Assembly (NCBI GenBank): GCA_022606135.1
Contig: JABYQN010000002.1
Coordinates: 2,604,001-2,668,000, forward strand
Reading direction: 5' to 3'
DNA length: 64,000 nucleotides
Source: Fomes fomentarius
Lineage: Eukaryota; Basidiomycota; Agaricomycetes; Polyporales; Polyporaceae
Positions 1 through 13,101 of the stretch are shown one piece after another (position 1 is the first letter of the stretch; each line of letters begins with the position of its first letter). A program made the translations under genes and the position numbers. A model generated the notes under the pieces. It had not been told where the DNA came from, ran no database searches, and saw nothing but the letters and a program-made list of their open reading frames with translations.

Positions 1-62
1 GTTCCTTGACCTTATTGACGAGACCTTCGCTGCCAGCAGACAGCTCCCCATTCGCTATAGCT

Positions 63-856
63 ATGTTCTCTGTTCTCCGTCAAGCTTCCCGGACCGGTTC
101 ATTCGCCCTGCGTGCTGCACACAGGGCTAGTACTCCTGTTGCACGCGTTTCCCGCCCGACTGCTTTCGTGCGGACGCTCATCAGTGAGCAGCGGCACTTC
201 CTCCACATTGCTCCCTCCCCGAGGGTCCTGACACGTGTCTGCAGCGAAAAAGTACACGGAGGACCACGAAGCGGTCGTGTACGATGACCAGACTCAGATT
301 GGCACCGTCTCTATCACCCACTACGCCCAGTCCAGTCTCGGAGACGTGGTGTACGTGGAGCTGCCCCAGGAGGGGTCGGAGATCGCGCAGGGCGGTGAGT
401 GCATTCGTGTGCGTGAGGGCTAGTCCGTGTAACGAACGACCGGACGTCCGTGTCTGTTCAGACCAGATTGGCGCGGTGGAGAGCGTAAAAGCGGCCTCAG
501 ACATTGTGAGCGATAACTCCCTGTCCTTCCCTCAGCCAACCTGCTATTCTCACGCGATATCTCCAGTTTGCACCGATCTCTGGAACAGTGGAGGAAGTTA
601 ACGTTACTCTCAACGATCAACCTGGCCTCCTCAACAAGTCACCCGAAGAAAAGGGTAAGCACAGAGTTGTCTACTAGCGCGTCTCACACGATATTAACCG
701 ACCACAGGCTGGCTATGCAAGGTGAAGGTCCGGGATCCTTCAGAGGTATGGAAAGTTTGACATTGTGCTCCTTGAGGATTCCGTTGACGCGCCCGGCAGC
801 TCGACAAGCTCATGACGGAAGAGGAGTACAAGAAGCATTGCGAGTCGGATCACTAA
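63..856 (+). CDS. GCV3: Glycine cleavage system H protein, mitochondrial
   Basis: This is the lipoyl-carrier protein of the mitochondrial glycine cleavage complex. It shuttles the aminomethyl group between the P, T and L proteins. Six exons (63-183, 245-394, 462-505, 567-654, 708-745, 800-856) join in frame with GT-AG introns and give about 165 residues. The N-terminus is rich in Arg, Ser and Ala with no acidic residues, as expected for a mitochondrial presequence. The mature part starts near KKYTEDHE, the H-protein entry motif. The lipoylation site is ESVKAASD, with the acceptor Lys codon at 488-490, followed by [12 protein letters not shown]. The C-terminus [15 protein letters not shown] is typical of the family. 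The start at 63 is the only ATG that begins with the presequence. The gene converges on the complex I subunit gene, whose stop is 253 bp away. Identity is very secure. Confidence 0.95.
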
Positions 857-1109
857 TTTTGGGGCGTGTAGTGCTTGCATATGAACGCTAGGAGGGATAT
901 CGTGGCTTCAACTGCTGCATGTAATGGGATTTGCAGACGGAGACGGGACGATGATTTGACTTAGACCACCTTAGCACGCGTATTCGAACGCAAGTAATGA
1001 CAGGATCTTAACATCCACTGTGACTGAGTCTAGCATTGTACACCTTGGGGGAACGGATGATGAATATGTTGGTAACGCAGCGGGTGCGATGACAGCGACA
1101 GGATGGGGA

Positions 1110-1585
1110 CTAAAGTTCGGGTTTCTCGCCGCGCGCCTCCATGCGGGCCTTGGCCTCCTTCAATGCCCAGGACTGTATGCTGCACGGTTCCGACCCAGAA
1201 GATCAATATGAGCGGGCGAGAATATACTAGCAGGTAACTCACCTTGTGTCCGGCTTGTAATAGAGCAAGACCGCCGCTACTCCCATAGTACCGTACATTC
1301 CAACATACCACGCGAACTCCCAGGACTCCCGCTTGCGCTTCTGACCTGGCGGAAGCGGCTGCACAACGCAAACGCACCATACGAACAAGTGGGTATCATC
1401 AGACGGCTGCATACAGATATGCTGGAGGGGCAGACATCAGTGCTTACTTTCTCAGCGAAGAGGTAGCCAGTTGGCTCGTTGTAGTGAGGACCGTGGCCAT
1501 GGGAGGCATATCGCCGACAGCTGGGCAGACTTCGAGCAGAGCAGGCTCGTCGCTGCAGTAATCGTAGTGATGACGGCGACGGCAT
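1110..1585 (-). CDS. NDUFB11: NADH dehydrogenase (complex I) ESSS/NDUFB11 subunit
   Basis: This is an accessory subunit of the membrane arm of mitochondrial complex I. Three exons on the minus strand give about 100 residues. The first exon carries an Arg-rich presequence (MPSPSSLRLLQRR) and then HGPHYNEPTGYLFAEK, the hallmark of the fungal ESSS subunit. The second carries PLPPGQKRKRESWE followed by one membrane span (YVGMYGTMGVAAVLLYY). The third carries KPDTSIQSWALKEAKARM and the end KPEL. Splice sites are canonical and all phases fit. The gene lies on the same strand as NAT4 with about 180 bp between, and tail to tail with GCV3. The motif match covers nearly the full length. Confidence 0.92.
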
Positions 1586-1763
1586 GGGTGGAGGTGAGGC
1601 AGAGAGGTGTTCGTAGGGGGTGAGCGGGCCTGGCGCTGGGTGTTTCCGGAGGTGTGGAGAGTGGGGGAAATCGGGTTAGGGTTCCACATTTGGACGCTAC
1701 TGTACAACACAAGTTGACCGCAAAACCACCAGGATAGCATTCCAAAGTATACTAGAGCTATAT

Positions 1764-2771
1764 TTATGATTTGGATAATACCTCATAGTCATATGTCTCG
1801 TCACCATCGGGTCCATCGTACTCCGGGGAGCCGGTATATAACACAAAACTAGAAACACGGTCAGTGTTACTCAGACTCGGCACGACACGTTCCGCATATT
1901 GAACCTCCGACTCACCCTGTTTTCCCGTAGAACAAACGGGCAGATACGTTCGCTGGAGACAAATCATCACAGGGCTACACATACTCAAGATTGGAAGTGA
2001 TCCACACTTTTCAGGCACGTCAGCAGAATCTTCTCCATTTTCCAGTGCTTCCTGATGCGAGTCAACTTGTCCACGAAGAACTGACCGAGACCGTAGCCTC
2101 TGTAGCCTTCAACTACTTGCAACTCATAGCTATAATAAAGCTTAGTAAAGAATCACTGGGATAGACTTTCGGCTCACCAATAAACCGAGTCCTCGTCTTC
2201 GTCGCCGAGCTCGAACCGGAACATCGAGAAGGCTACGAGCGTGCTTTGCGAGACCTGACTGTCCTTCCGATGGTGCACCATGATGAATCTAGAGGAGTCG
2301 TCAAAAAGCTCTGCCTTCTTGTCTTCCGGATCCCACCCGAAAGAGGAAGGTTCGACGCTGAGGCACCGCCAAACGGGTTCATTATACTGCTGTTCGGGTT
2401 CAAGTCGAAGCGTGATGCATTACGAACAGTGCGCGCATGTTTGCTTCGTAAAGCTTCCAAACATCCTTACGGTCGTCCGGAGATAGGCTCTTCGACGTGG
2501 CGACTCCCACTGCAAAGCTAATATAACCTCACGTCAATCCTCAAGAACATCTTCGGACCGTATCGGAAAGCGTGGAGTTTTGAAGTTCGCGGTAGCCACC
2601 CACTTCAAGTCTTTCAGCGTCAAGATATTCGGGATGTCAGCGGCAGAGGCGATTTGCTCTGCGGTAGCCTTGAGCGCAAGTCGCTCAATGTCGCATTTCG
2701 GATTGTAGCCGTCTGTGGCGTGGAAGATGGTAACATACCTTGTTCGCTATCTTGATAGCTTGAGAGGTCAT
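1764..2771 (-). CDS. NAT4: N-alpha-acetyltransferase 40 (NatD), histone H4/H2A N-terminal acetyltransferase
   Basis: NatD acetylates the N-terminal Ser of histones H4 and H2A. The GNAT core is clear: FSMFRFELGDEDE (strand), then YELQVVEGYRGYGLGQFFV containing the acetyl-CoA loop RGYGLG, then KHWKMEKILLTCLK and NVSARLFYGKTGF as in human NAA40. The C-terminus TYDYEVLSKS matches the NAA40 ending CSYEILS. The upstream part reads DDRKDVWKLYEANMRALFQYNEP. Two splice choices near the N-terminus are uncertain. The intron after the exon MTSQAIKIANK needs an acceptor TTGAG, and the intron before SLSPDDR needs a donor GTTCTT. Both keep the frame, but both are weak signals. An in-frame upstream start exists near 2939. 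The gene is head to head with RIO2. Confidence 0.85.
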
Positions 2772-3152
2772 TTCAGCCTTTCCTCTGGCTGTAACTAAAT
2801 GTTGGCCACTTCGGTCAACCTTGTCAGGTGCACTGTGCAACTGTACGATGGCGGCTTCAGTGGATGGAGATGAACTAGAGAATGAACAAGAGTCGACTCT
2901 GTTGGGCGTCACAGCCACCGGCTGAACAACAGCGCCCAAGGGTGAAGGAAGCCTCTGGGGTCACCTGACTCGCTGCACTTTTCTTCTCGCCTCCATCCCC
3001 CAAAGTGTGGGAGGTTCATCGGTTGTCCAGACATCGAAAATCGACTAGTGAGAGGTACTCTCGGTGTGAGTAGCTGAACATAACAGTGCGATCTACCCCC
3101 AAATGCCAGCACTGATTTTACTGCATCGCAATTCAGATAAACCCCACCAGAC
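2772..3152. other. Intergenic region between divergent NAT4 and RIO2
   Basis: This is the 381 bp gap between two start codons that point away from each other, so it presumably holds both promoters. I see no clear TATA box or repeat. The NAT4 reading frame stays open leftwards from 2939, so part of this stretch may be coding if NAT4 starts further upstream. Confidence 0.5.
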
Positions 3153-5358
<2,206 letters not shown>

Positions 5359-5362
<4 letters not shown>

Positions 5363-5682
5363 ACCGCATGGGAGGAGTGGTTCGGTGTGAAGTGTATGGG
5401 TAGTGGCACGAGTATTCGTCCTTGTATCGAGCCTATCAGCGAGGGTGGAATGGGCGCATGGCCGGCCTCCTGATAGAACGCTCCCGTCAGGGATGCGCTG
5501 AACCCATGCGCCGGAAAGTCTCCAGGCATCTGCCATTTGCCTTCCTCCACTCCGTCTTCTAGCAGCAGTCTGCAGCCGACGATCGACAGAGTAGCACCCG
5601 CCCATTCTCCGGTACATGACAGATTACGTGGTCCCTCGTACGCCTTGTTCAGACTGTTCCTAGAACCTTCAAGCCATGATGC
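5359..5682 (-). pseudogene. Uncharacterised minus-strand open frame, possible terminal exon or relic
   Basis: A frame of about 107 codons reads through here and looks protein-like (for example WAGATLSIVGCRLLLEDG, then GKWQMPGDFPAHGFSASLTG, ending HFTPNHSSHAV and TAG). It has no early ATG. It is preceded directly by an in-frame TAA (5683-5685), beyond which the same frame continues with HTVANAPEGRATCSMLLVNV. It could be the last exon of an unrecognised gene with an acceptor near 5661, or a decayed copy. I do not recognise the family. Its stop overlaps the RIO2 stop on the opposite strand, which may be chance. Confidence 0.25.
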
Positions 5683-7656
5683 TTATCGTGGCACGTTGAC
5701 AAGCAGCATTGAACACGTAGCACGGCCTTCTGGAGCGTTGGCCACCGTATGCCCCGTCGTCGCCGTCGCCGTCGCCTATGTATTTGCCAATGACTGGACG
5801 ACTCTGACCGAACATGGCCGAGTGCCTATGGCGTAATTACCTCGTCGCGAGCGTCAGTTGACAGCTAAGCAGGACAGAAAGGGCAGAAGCGAAACCCAAA
5901 CGCGGAAAGTTTCGCGGCTTCATCACTCCATAACGCCTGACGAGGGCGGAACCGTGGCGCGTTCAATGAGACGACCAGGCACGCCCAACCCCGGCTCACA
6001 AACTGCCGTTCCGGGCTTCAGGCCGCCCTCGCCCCCTACTGACGTATTCGTCGGCCGTCTCGGTCGTGTGATCAAGGCAGGAGGTGGACCGAGTGGGGAG
6101 ACATGACGAACTGAAGCCAATCGCAACCTTCCGGCAGCGAGCTCTGGCCAGCTACGCGACGTCGGGGCGCGCCCACCGGGACAAGTCGACAGCGTCCGTA
6201 CGGCATACCCGACGCGCTGGCCGACACGCCCCCAACCTCCCGGGGACCGTCTCCTCCTCGTCACCCACGTCGCTGTGAAGCGGGCATTGCGCTGCAGCAG
6301 AAACCCCCGCAGAAGGATCGTCCCGCAGTGTGCTCGTGCGCGAGCAGCCAGATCCTTGGCAGATCAACAGCATCCTAAGAGCCCGGCCAGAAAGGCAACT
6401 TGGGGTTCCAGATCTCACCTCTACCCACCGACCCATTGTCCGCCGATCGAGACGATGCCCCGGGCGACTTGCCAGATTAGTTCGCTGCGCCAGATTCCGC
6501 GACCGCCCGCCAAATCTCTGCAGCCGAAGAGGATCTGCAGATCTGTTGTCTCCCCTAACGGGCCGAGATCGATGCCCCGAAGTGTTGGTCCAGTTGGTAA
6601 CCACACTCTAATTTCGCTGTCAGACCTTATCGTATTCGGACCACCAACCCCAGCCCGCTCACCTCTGCCGCGTGCAGAAGTGTCCCTCGAGCGTACGTCC
6701 ATGACTGGATCGCATTTATCCACCGCCCGCGATGCTTGCACAACCTCGTCGTGCTGCCCAGGGCCCTGGTGGCGCCCTGCTCACACGCGGGAACAGCCGC
6801 GCTTGCATGTATCGCTTGGGTGTGCATGTACACGCAAGGAAGCGACGAGAGGCGTGCAGTGGAACATTCCTCTGGAGAGCGACTTGCAATTTAGCTGACG
6901 AGACCAACAGCACGAACCTTTCCATCAACGAGCCGACCTGTTCCCACCCAGTCTCCCACCCGCACCCATATCTCCGCGGTCGCCCGGCACATTCTCTCAA
7001 CCGAGCCTCGACGCCACATGTCGATCACGACGAAATTCACGACCCGCTCCTCGTCACCAAGAACAATGCCCAATATGTCCCTGTCGGCCCGACAACACCT
7101 GGCGCTGTGGTTCCCCCATTACGTCCCACCGTCGACGCCCGACACTGTCCAGCCCAAGTCTTGTGCGGTCAGACGTGGACGCAGATCCCATTGACGGTGT
7201 CAATCCATCCACAATGGTGCATTGAGAGCGTACCTCTTTGATCGATACACGCACATCGACGTCATACGCAGCGACTGCATTATCAGAAAGTCCATCCATC
7301 ACGAGCAGTACGCTCTTCGTGTGCATCAACCGCAGACGCACCACGTCTGCGACCGCAGTGACCGCATGAGTATCTGTGCTTAGGGACCAAAGTGAACGAC
7401 CGTAAGACTCAGTGCATGTCCGACGCAGAGAGATGGAAACGTGTCCATAGCTTGTTGCCATATCCCCTCGGGGAGAACGTCATCCTGTCTTGCTCTTCCA
7501 CCCCTTCGCCGTCTCTTGCGCTGCACAGAAAGATTGGGGTCAAAAGCGGGAACTAATGCACACAATGATGGGGTAACATATACAATACAAGCTGCAACCT
7601 TGATTGGTTAGCGCCATCTGAAGGAGTGGCACAGCCCAAGACGTACCGATATCACC
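5363..7656. other. Long gap between the convergent genes RIO2 and SPF30
   Basis: About 2.3 kb separate two genes whose 3' ends face each other, which is long for this otherwise compact region. Apart from the minus-strand frame at its left end, I see only short overlapping open frames of odd composition (Arg, Pro and Ser rich) on both strands, as expected of GC-rich non-coding DNA. No tRNA, repeat array or recognisable protein was found. Confidence 0.45.
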
Positions 7657-8537
7657 TCACGCATTCGGGTCGTCCTCGACTTCAAACTTGTGCTTAGCTC
7701 GTGGTGCGACCTCCGTCATACCCTTCCCACTCCCCGTAACCCCAACTACAATCGTGGATGCACCACCACGCAACACCAGACGAACATCAATTGAATCAGC
7801 ACCCAACCCAGAAACCGAGCACAAGACCAAAAAGCAAGCCACACACCTCTGCCTAGCGGGTTCTCGGGTGTCTTGAATATGCTCGTCCCCGACACGCCCG
7901 CGATGTGGATGCCCTTCTTCTCGCTCTTCTTCGCAAACTTCTGCCACGACGCCTGCTTCTCCTGCTGCTCCTTCGCCTTCGCCGCGCGCACCTCTAGCTT
8001 CTTCTCGTTCTTCTTCTTCTTCCGCTCCCGCTCCTCCTCCTCCACCTTCGACAGCTTCCGCTTGCTCCCCGCGCCCCCGCCTGAGCCCGCGCCCGCACCC
8101 CCGCCGCCCGCGCCCGCGTGCTCGCCGTGCGCCGCCTTGACGTGCGCCGCGTTCACGAGCTCGGTGTTGTTGTACCCCTTGAAGACGACGCTGTACGCCC
8201 GGTTGTCCGCGGACCCGCCCACGGACGCGATCCGTGCCGGGTACCACTGCCCGTCGCCCGAGTACTTCGCGAGCACCTCGTCGCCCGCTGCGAACCCCCT
8301 CGCTGCGGGGGCGGCAGCAGCAGCAGCGGCAGAGGATGAGGATGAGGAGGATTTCTTGTCGGCTTTTGAGGAGGACGCGGCTTCTTGCTGTGCGATGGCG
8401 GCCTGGGTGAGCTCGATGAGCTCTTTGAGCTCGGAGCGGAGCGATGTGAGCTCGGTGTTGTCGGGGTCCGCGGCGAGCGCGAGCTCGACTTGGGAGAGCT
8501 GCACCTGGTACGTCTCGAGGTCTGTGTTCTCCATCAT
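7657..8537 (-). CDS. SPF30: Tudor-domain splicing factor SPF30/SMNDC1-like
   Basis: SPF30 proteins bind symmetrically dimethylated Arg of Sm proteins and help tri-snRNP join the spliceosome. The N-terminal helix (ENTDLETYQVQLSQVELAL) begins the protein. A Ser/Ala low-complexity linker follows. The Tudor domain spans roughly residues 85-145 and includes GDEVLAKYSGDGQWYPARI and VVFKGYNNTELV. A Gly-rich spacer, a Lys-rich coiled segment, and the family motif KASWQKFAKKSEKKG, then SIFKTPENPLGRVGVTGSG, complete it. One intron lies between GRV and the short last exon, which ends EVEDDPNA. Two adjacent ATG codons (8537 and 8534) could start it. The antisense frame across the gene is a composition artefact. 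Confidence 0.9.
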
Positions 8538-9543
8538 GGTGGGGGGCTGCGATATATGCGTGGTGTTCACGCCGTGTGCTGTACGACTATATTCTATATG
8601 CGGCAACGAAGCCTAAGGGAAGCAGACCCAGAATGTCAAAGAGATTAGAGTGCTGGCGGAGAGTTAGATTTCAGACAATGAACGACGCAGTAACCAGTCG
8701 AGGATGAGGGCTACACGGTTAGTACACGCAGGTGGGCGAGAACAAGGCGCGGGCGCTCGTGCCGATTGTCAGTCGAGGCGTGGGAAACCGATGTTAACCT
8801 TGTTTGAAATTTCTGCGCCTCCAACCTCTCATTGTCAACTTGGAATATTGCGACCCTGCGCTTGACATGGAGCCACAAACTCAGACTCAGACTAGTACCG
8901 AGTCGAACCTTGCGCGCGTGATCTGTGTTGTTTCTCAGGTACCGTATAGCTCTCGGCGCTCCGTCACAATGACGCGACGCACACTCGCTCCTAGTACGCC
9001 CGAACCTTACCCCTGCGACGACTCCCAATGAAAACTTCTTGGGCCCACTAGCGACGGGCGGCCGCGTCTGCTTCTTCCGAAGTATCATGTACGGCAGCGA
9101 AAAGGTCTCCGTGTCCCAATGTGTGCGCACGACGCACATTGGGAGAGTGGCTTCCCACCCGTGTCAGGAGCACAATGGTCTCTCCTTCGAGAAAGCAAGT
9201 ACTGCGGAGTACTGCGGAGAACCGGTCGTGGCCTTCGAAATCGGGCTATCGGGCGTAGATGGTCAATGGACTCTGGTTGTGTATGCATGGGTGCGTGGGC
9301 GTGATATTCGCGTGCCAGCCGTGCTACAATACAAGATTACGGCCCACTTTACAGAGCGTCGTGTACATCCTGTGCACAAGTCTGCTGTCTACTACCTATA
9401 TACGGATGCCAGCGGCATAAATGACCAAAACGCGAGAAAAGTAGGACTCCCAGCAAAGCATTGAAGAACACACCGTGCTTGCGGCGAAGCGACGAAGGAC
9501 GAAGCGTCAGGCATCGAGGCAAGGATGAACACCGTCGAATCAT
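8538..9543. other. Intergenic region upstream of SPF30
   Basis: About 1.0 kb lies between the SPF30 start and the stop of the next minus-strand gene. It presumably holds the SPF30 promoter and the 3' UTR of the next gene. Short frames on both strands give no recognisable protein, and no RNA gene was seen. Confidence 0.4.
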
Positions 9544-10506
9544 CTAGTATGGTTTGGTAGGAGCGTTGAGCCTATCTTCGAGCGATTTGATCTATGGATG
9601 TTGATCAGCATCGAAGCACTTTCTGCGCAGCAGACAGAAGGCAACTTACCGCGCGCTCGATCTCGAGGATTTTGAGCTTGAGCTCGACCGCGTCGTGATG
9701 CAGGCCTGAAACCATGCTCTGTGCGCGCGTAAGGTCAGCCAACCGACGTGCGAGGGAAGAGGTGCGTCATACCTTGGCGGTCTTCGCGTTGAGTCCGCGA
9801 TACGGTTCGAGCTTCTCGAAGGGAACAGGTGCGAGCGAACAGCTGAGCAGCTGGTCGTGCAGGCGGTCGATATGCGCCTCGAGACTGGCCGTGTATATCG
9901 TGCGCCTGTGCGGTGCGCCCATCGTGGATCTGTGCGAGAGTGGGAAGCGAAAGTCAGGACACGGACGGGTCGAGGGATGGAGGAATGGATGCACATTTCC
10001 TGCGGTGTGAAGACGAGCTTCTCGAGCGTGTGGTTCCACATCTTGCGTCGCTTGCCTGCGACGTGCTTCTTGTTGTAGATGCGCGCGTAGGGGTGCGTAA
10101 TGGGACCTCGTACGACGAGGCCGTCGTTCATAATTGCGGGCTCGGAGCATCTCCGCGCTTCGCGTCTGGACGGTGCGACAGACGATGGACCCGCGCCGGG
10201 TGATGCCGAGGTGGAAGACGAAGGATATGACGGAAGCATGAACGCTTCCTGAGAGTAAGACGGGAGAGGTGTGTCGGTGTAGGAGACGCTTGAGGAGGGC
10301 GAGGGTGTGAACATGTCGCGGACCATATATTCGTCCTGCGGCGTGTAGTCCTGAGACAGTTGACAGGAGATTGTTTGGCCGGTGTAGACCTGGAGGTGGG
10401 GCCGATTGGGCATGCCTGGGAGGGCGACGCCATCGAGCGGGGTGAGAGGAGGAGGAGTGACCGGGGAGACTGCGGCCGGCTGGGTGAAGGCGAGGACAGA
10501 CTGCAT
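9544..10506 (-). CDS. Unrecognised basidiomycete protein, left member of a divergent related pair
   Basis: The function is unknown. Exon 1 encodes a Pro/Ser/Thr-rich region (MQSVLAFTQPAAVSPV, then many TP and SP motifs) and a basic segment NKKHVAGKRRKMWNHTLEKL. After an intron the protein reads RRTIYTASLEAHIDRLHDQLL and EPYRGLNAKTAK. Two further exons give SMVSGLHHDAVELKLKILE and a C-terminal IKSLEDRLNAPTKPY. The second half is predicted to be helical and coiled. Its layout (S-LE-x-H/Y-L-Q-L, then P-x-x-x-Y-RGL, then a long helix) matches the plus-strand gene at 11880-13101, so the two are probable paralogues. A basic stretch before a helix-loop-helix layout would suit a DNA-binding dimer, but this is inference. 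An in-frame ATG at 10545 is an alternative start. Confidence 0.6.
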
Positions 10507-11879
10507 AGTCGTATGGGCGCACGGATGGATGTGGGAGGAGTGCACACGGACGCGGCGACTTATGTATGGTCTGGTGGCGGGGCCGTAGGAGGCGAGATTG
10601 AGTGGGTAAGGGGAGCGCAGGGGATCTCAGGTGATGGAGCTTCCTAGGGAAAGCTAGGTGAATGGCACACAAGATCGCCGGAGCAAAACAGTCACGGCCC
10701 AACAGTTCGAGCCTTGTGCACCATTCTTGGTCATATCACCCTGGGTCCCGCAATGGCAGGTCGGTTGACCCAAGTGCAGAGGAGGATTCCGTGCCATGCT
10801 GGTCTGCCCGTCGTTTGATGTTCGCTTTTGATCCTAGGATGCCCAATCCGTCACTCCGACTTCCTATCTCTCCTCCATATTTTCGGCCGCGAGCATCGAT
10901 AACGATGCGGTGCTGCAGCTCCAAGGGGGTGCCCCGTCGTTCTTGCCAGCCCCACCAGTCGTGTCGTGAAGCACCAGTCCTGGCGTGAAGAGTAGGCGAC
11001 GACGAACGGCTCGCGGGTGGACCAGTGGGGGGTGGCGCCGGCGGCACAAGTGGGAGGCAGGACGACGTCGGCGGGACAGGACGCGCCACGGCGGGCCAAT
11101 GAGCAGGGGCGGGGGTAGAATCTGCATCTCGATCTCCGCGGCTGACGAGCGTGAAGCGGGCGCTGGCAGACGGTTCCCAGCTGGCAAGTAAATGAACAGT
11201 CGTCCAAGGATGGCCAGTCGGTGTCCTCAACTGGACAGTCTGCCGCTCCTCTCGGGGGTTCGTAGCCAACCTGGCGCGTACAAGGCCAGTCCCATTCCTA
11301 TCCTGGCATCCTTCCTGCGTCCGCGAACCAGTTTTCCACAAACGCACTGATTAATGGGACCCTCCGGACGTTGCCAGCCTCGTCCCGCTCCCATCATGCT
11401 CGAGCCGTGCGCCAGCACGTGCGCGCTAGCAATTACAACTCCACCGGCGCACCTCCGAGCCACGAACACCGATGCCAGCCAGTTGCTACGTGCCAGCACT
11501 GCAAACCATGTGTGCACAAGCAGCTTGGAGCACGGCCAGATGATCTGCACTCGCTCGCTCGAGATGGACACATGGAATGCGAAGATGCCCTGTGGTGTTC
11601 TGCGAAATGGCCGGTGGCACTGACGGTAGACGACAGACGCGCTTTATGGAACATAACGCAGACGAGACAAGTACCGATTAGGTGACACGGAGACCCCGGA
11701 GAGCAGCACCCCGATTCCAGAGATGTGTGCGAGGGAGCGCAATCTTAACGCCGCATCTCAAGATGCCGGGGTCCATCTCCCGTGATCTCTCCGCAAGTCC
11801 TCATATCCCCCGCACGACCTCTCTCCTCACTCTATCTCGCTCTCTCCTACCCCGCCACTACCCTTCCACCGTCGTAATC
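10507..11879. promoter_or_regulatory. Shared intergenic region of the divergent paralogue pair
   Basis: These 1.37 kb separate the start codons of two related genes that point away from each other. The region must contain both promoters. The part just before the right-hand start (11805-11875) is a pyrimidine-rich tract, common before fungal start sites. A minus-strand open frame of about 200 codons (10736-11347) is rich in Arg, Pro and Ser, has no recognisable domain, and was not accepted as a gene. Confidence 0.4.
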
Positions 11880-13101
11880 ATGGATTCCAACTACACCCCC
11901 CAGGTAGAATACTCATTCGTCTACGTCCGTCACCAATGCTCACTTGGACTAGACTACTCAGGTTGAATACACCTACCCGTCCGAGGACTGTTACCCTCAG
12001 CAGTACGATGGCGCTTCGGGCGGATGGCAGTTCTACTATTCGTACGCCAACCCAGAGTATACGCCAGCCTACCCGGACCCTCACGTGCAAGCTGCCGACA
12101 TCCGCTACCAGCAGCCCATGCCGTCCGCTGAGCTTCCTCTCCACGCACCTGTTCCCATCTCCACGTACACCTCTCTTCTCACTGATGACACCTCAGAGTC
12201 CACGTCCACTTCGTCCTACCACACTCCACAGGACTTCAGCTCTCCCGACGAGGACACGAAGCCTCTCCCAGTGGATCACGAAAACCCTCTCGACGTTTAC
12301 CTCGATGCCCCTCAGGAGCTCTTTCCGACGCCCTCCGAGCTTCTCACCGACCTCAACTCCCGTGAGCGTGAGCGCAGCGGCCAGTCTGGGACCGACCGAG
12401 CGGAGAAAACGTCCACAAAGGCCCCGCGCTCATCCTCGGGCAGGGCCAAACGCTCGGAGGCCCGCGAGAAGCCGGAAACCTTGAACCAGAGAAAGGCCTA
12501 TTTCCGCTCTGTGTCTGCGAATGTGGGCTTCACCATCACCGACCCGTAAGATGATTCATCTCACTTATCGATCGCGCTAACCGCACCTATTTCTAGGGAC
12601 ACAATTACTTCGCACGACAAGAAGCGGAGTTACCTTGAGTGTCTTGAGGAATATGTCCAGTGGCTCCACGAGCAGATCCACCTTGTTGGGCATAAACCGC
12701 TCCCTCTGGAGCGAATCTCGACATACCGGGGTCTCAAGAACCGCTCTCTCCGCGTAAGTCAATTTTCTATCCGTCAACCGATGATCTTGCGGACACCTGA
12801 CACTCATCACACCATTGCCAACTTTGTCGTAGACCATACTCGTGCACAATCAGAACATTCTCCACAAACTCAATATGCAGAAGCTCGAGGCCGAGGAAAA
12901 GGTTAGATTCACTTGCTATCCCCACAATCCTGTAACATTGATTTACCACGCGAATTTCTCTACTAACTTCATCCACAGTTCATGGAACTCCAGAACGCCG
13001 TGCTCATGCGTCAGGCCGCCGAAGAATCCCTCCAGCTCAGACGGCACTCCATAGCAATGGGAGCAATGCCCCATGGTGTAGTTCCGAACTTCTCATCGTG
13101 A
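11880..13101 (+). CDS. Unrecognised basidiomycete protein, right member of a divergent related pair
   Basis: The function is unknown. Five exons join cleanly. The N-terminus (MDSNYTPQ, then VEYTYPSEDCYPQQYDG) is rich in Tyr, Pro and Ser. A Ser/Thr-rich acidic middle follows, then a basic segment (SGRAKRSEAREKPE). The conserved second half reads KKRSYLECLEEYVQWLHEQI, then PLPLERISTYRGLKNRSLR, TILVHNQNILHKLNMQKLE and FMELQNAVLMRQAAEESL, ending PHGVVPNFSS. This half is predicted to form long amphipathic helices. It shares its layout with the minus-strand gene at 9544-10506. It could be a helix-loop-helix or zipper-like regulator, but I see no canonical basic-helix signature. Confidence 0.65.

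Noticed and set aside
6275..6898. Plus-strand open frame of 207 codons in the gap after RIO2
   Set aside because: No domain, odd composition, overlaps equally open frames on the other strand.
7873..8616. Plus-strand open frame of 247 codons across SPF30
   Set aside because: It is the antisense shadow of SPF30, produced by its biased Ala/Ser/Lys codons.
8711..9139. Minus-strand frame of 142 codons upstream of SPF30
   Set aside because: No domain and no support from splice sites; plus-strand frames overlap it.
10736..11347. Minus-strand open frame of 203 codons in the divergent promoter region
   Set aside because: No recognisable protein and no exon partners; probably chance.
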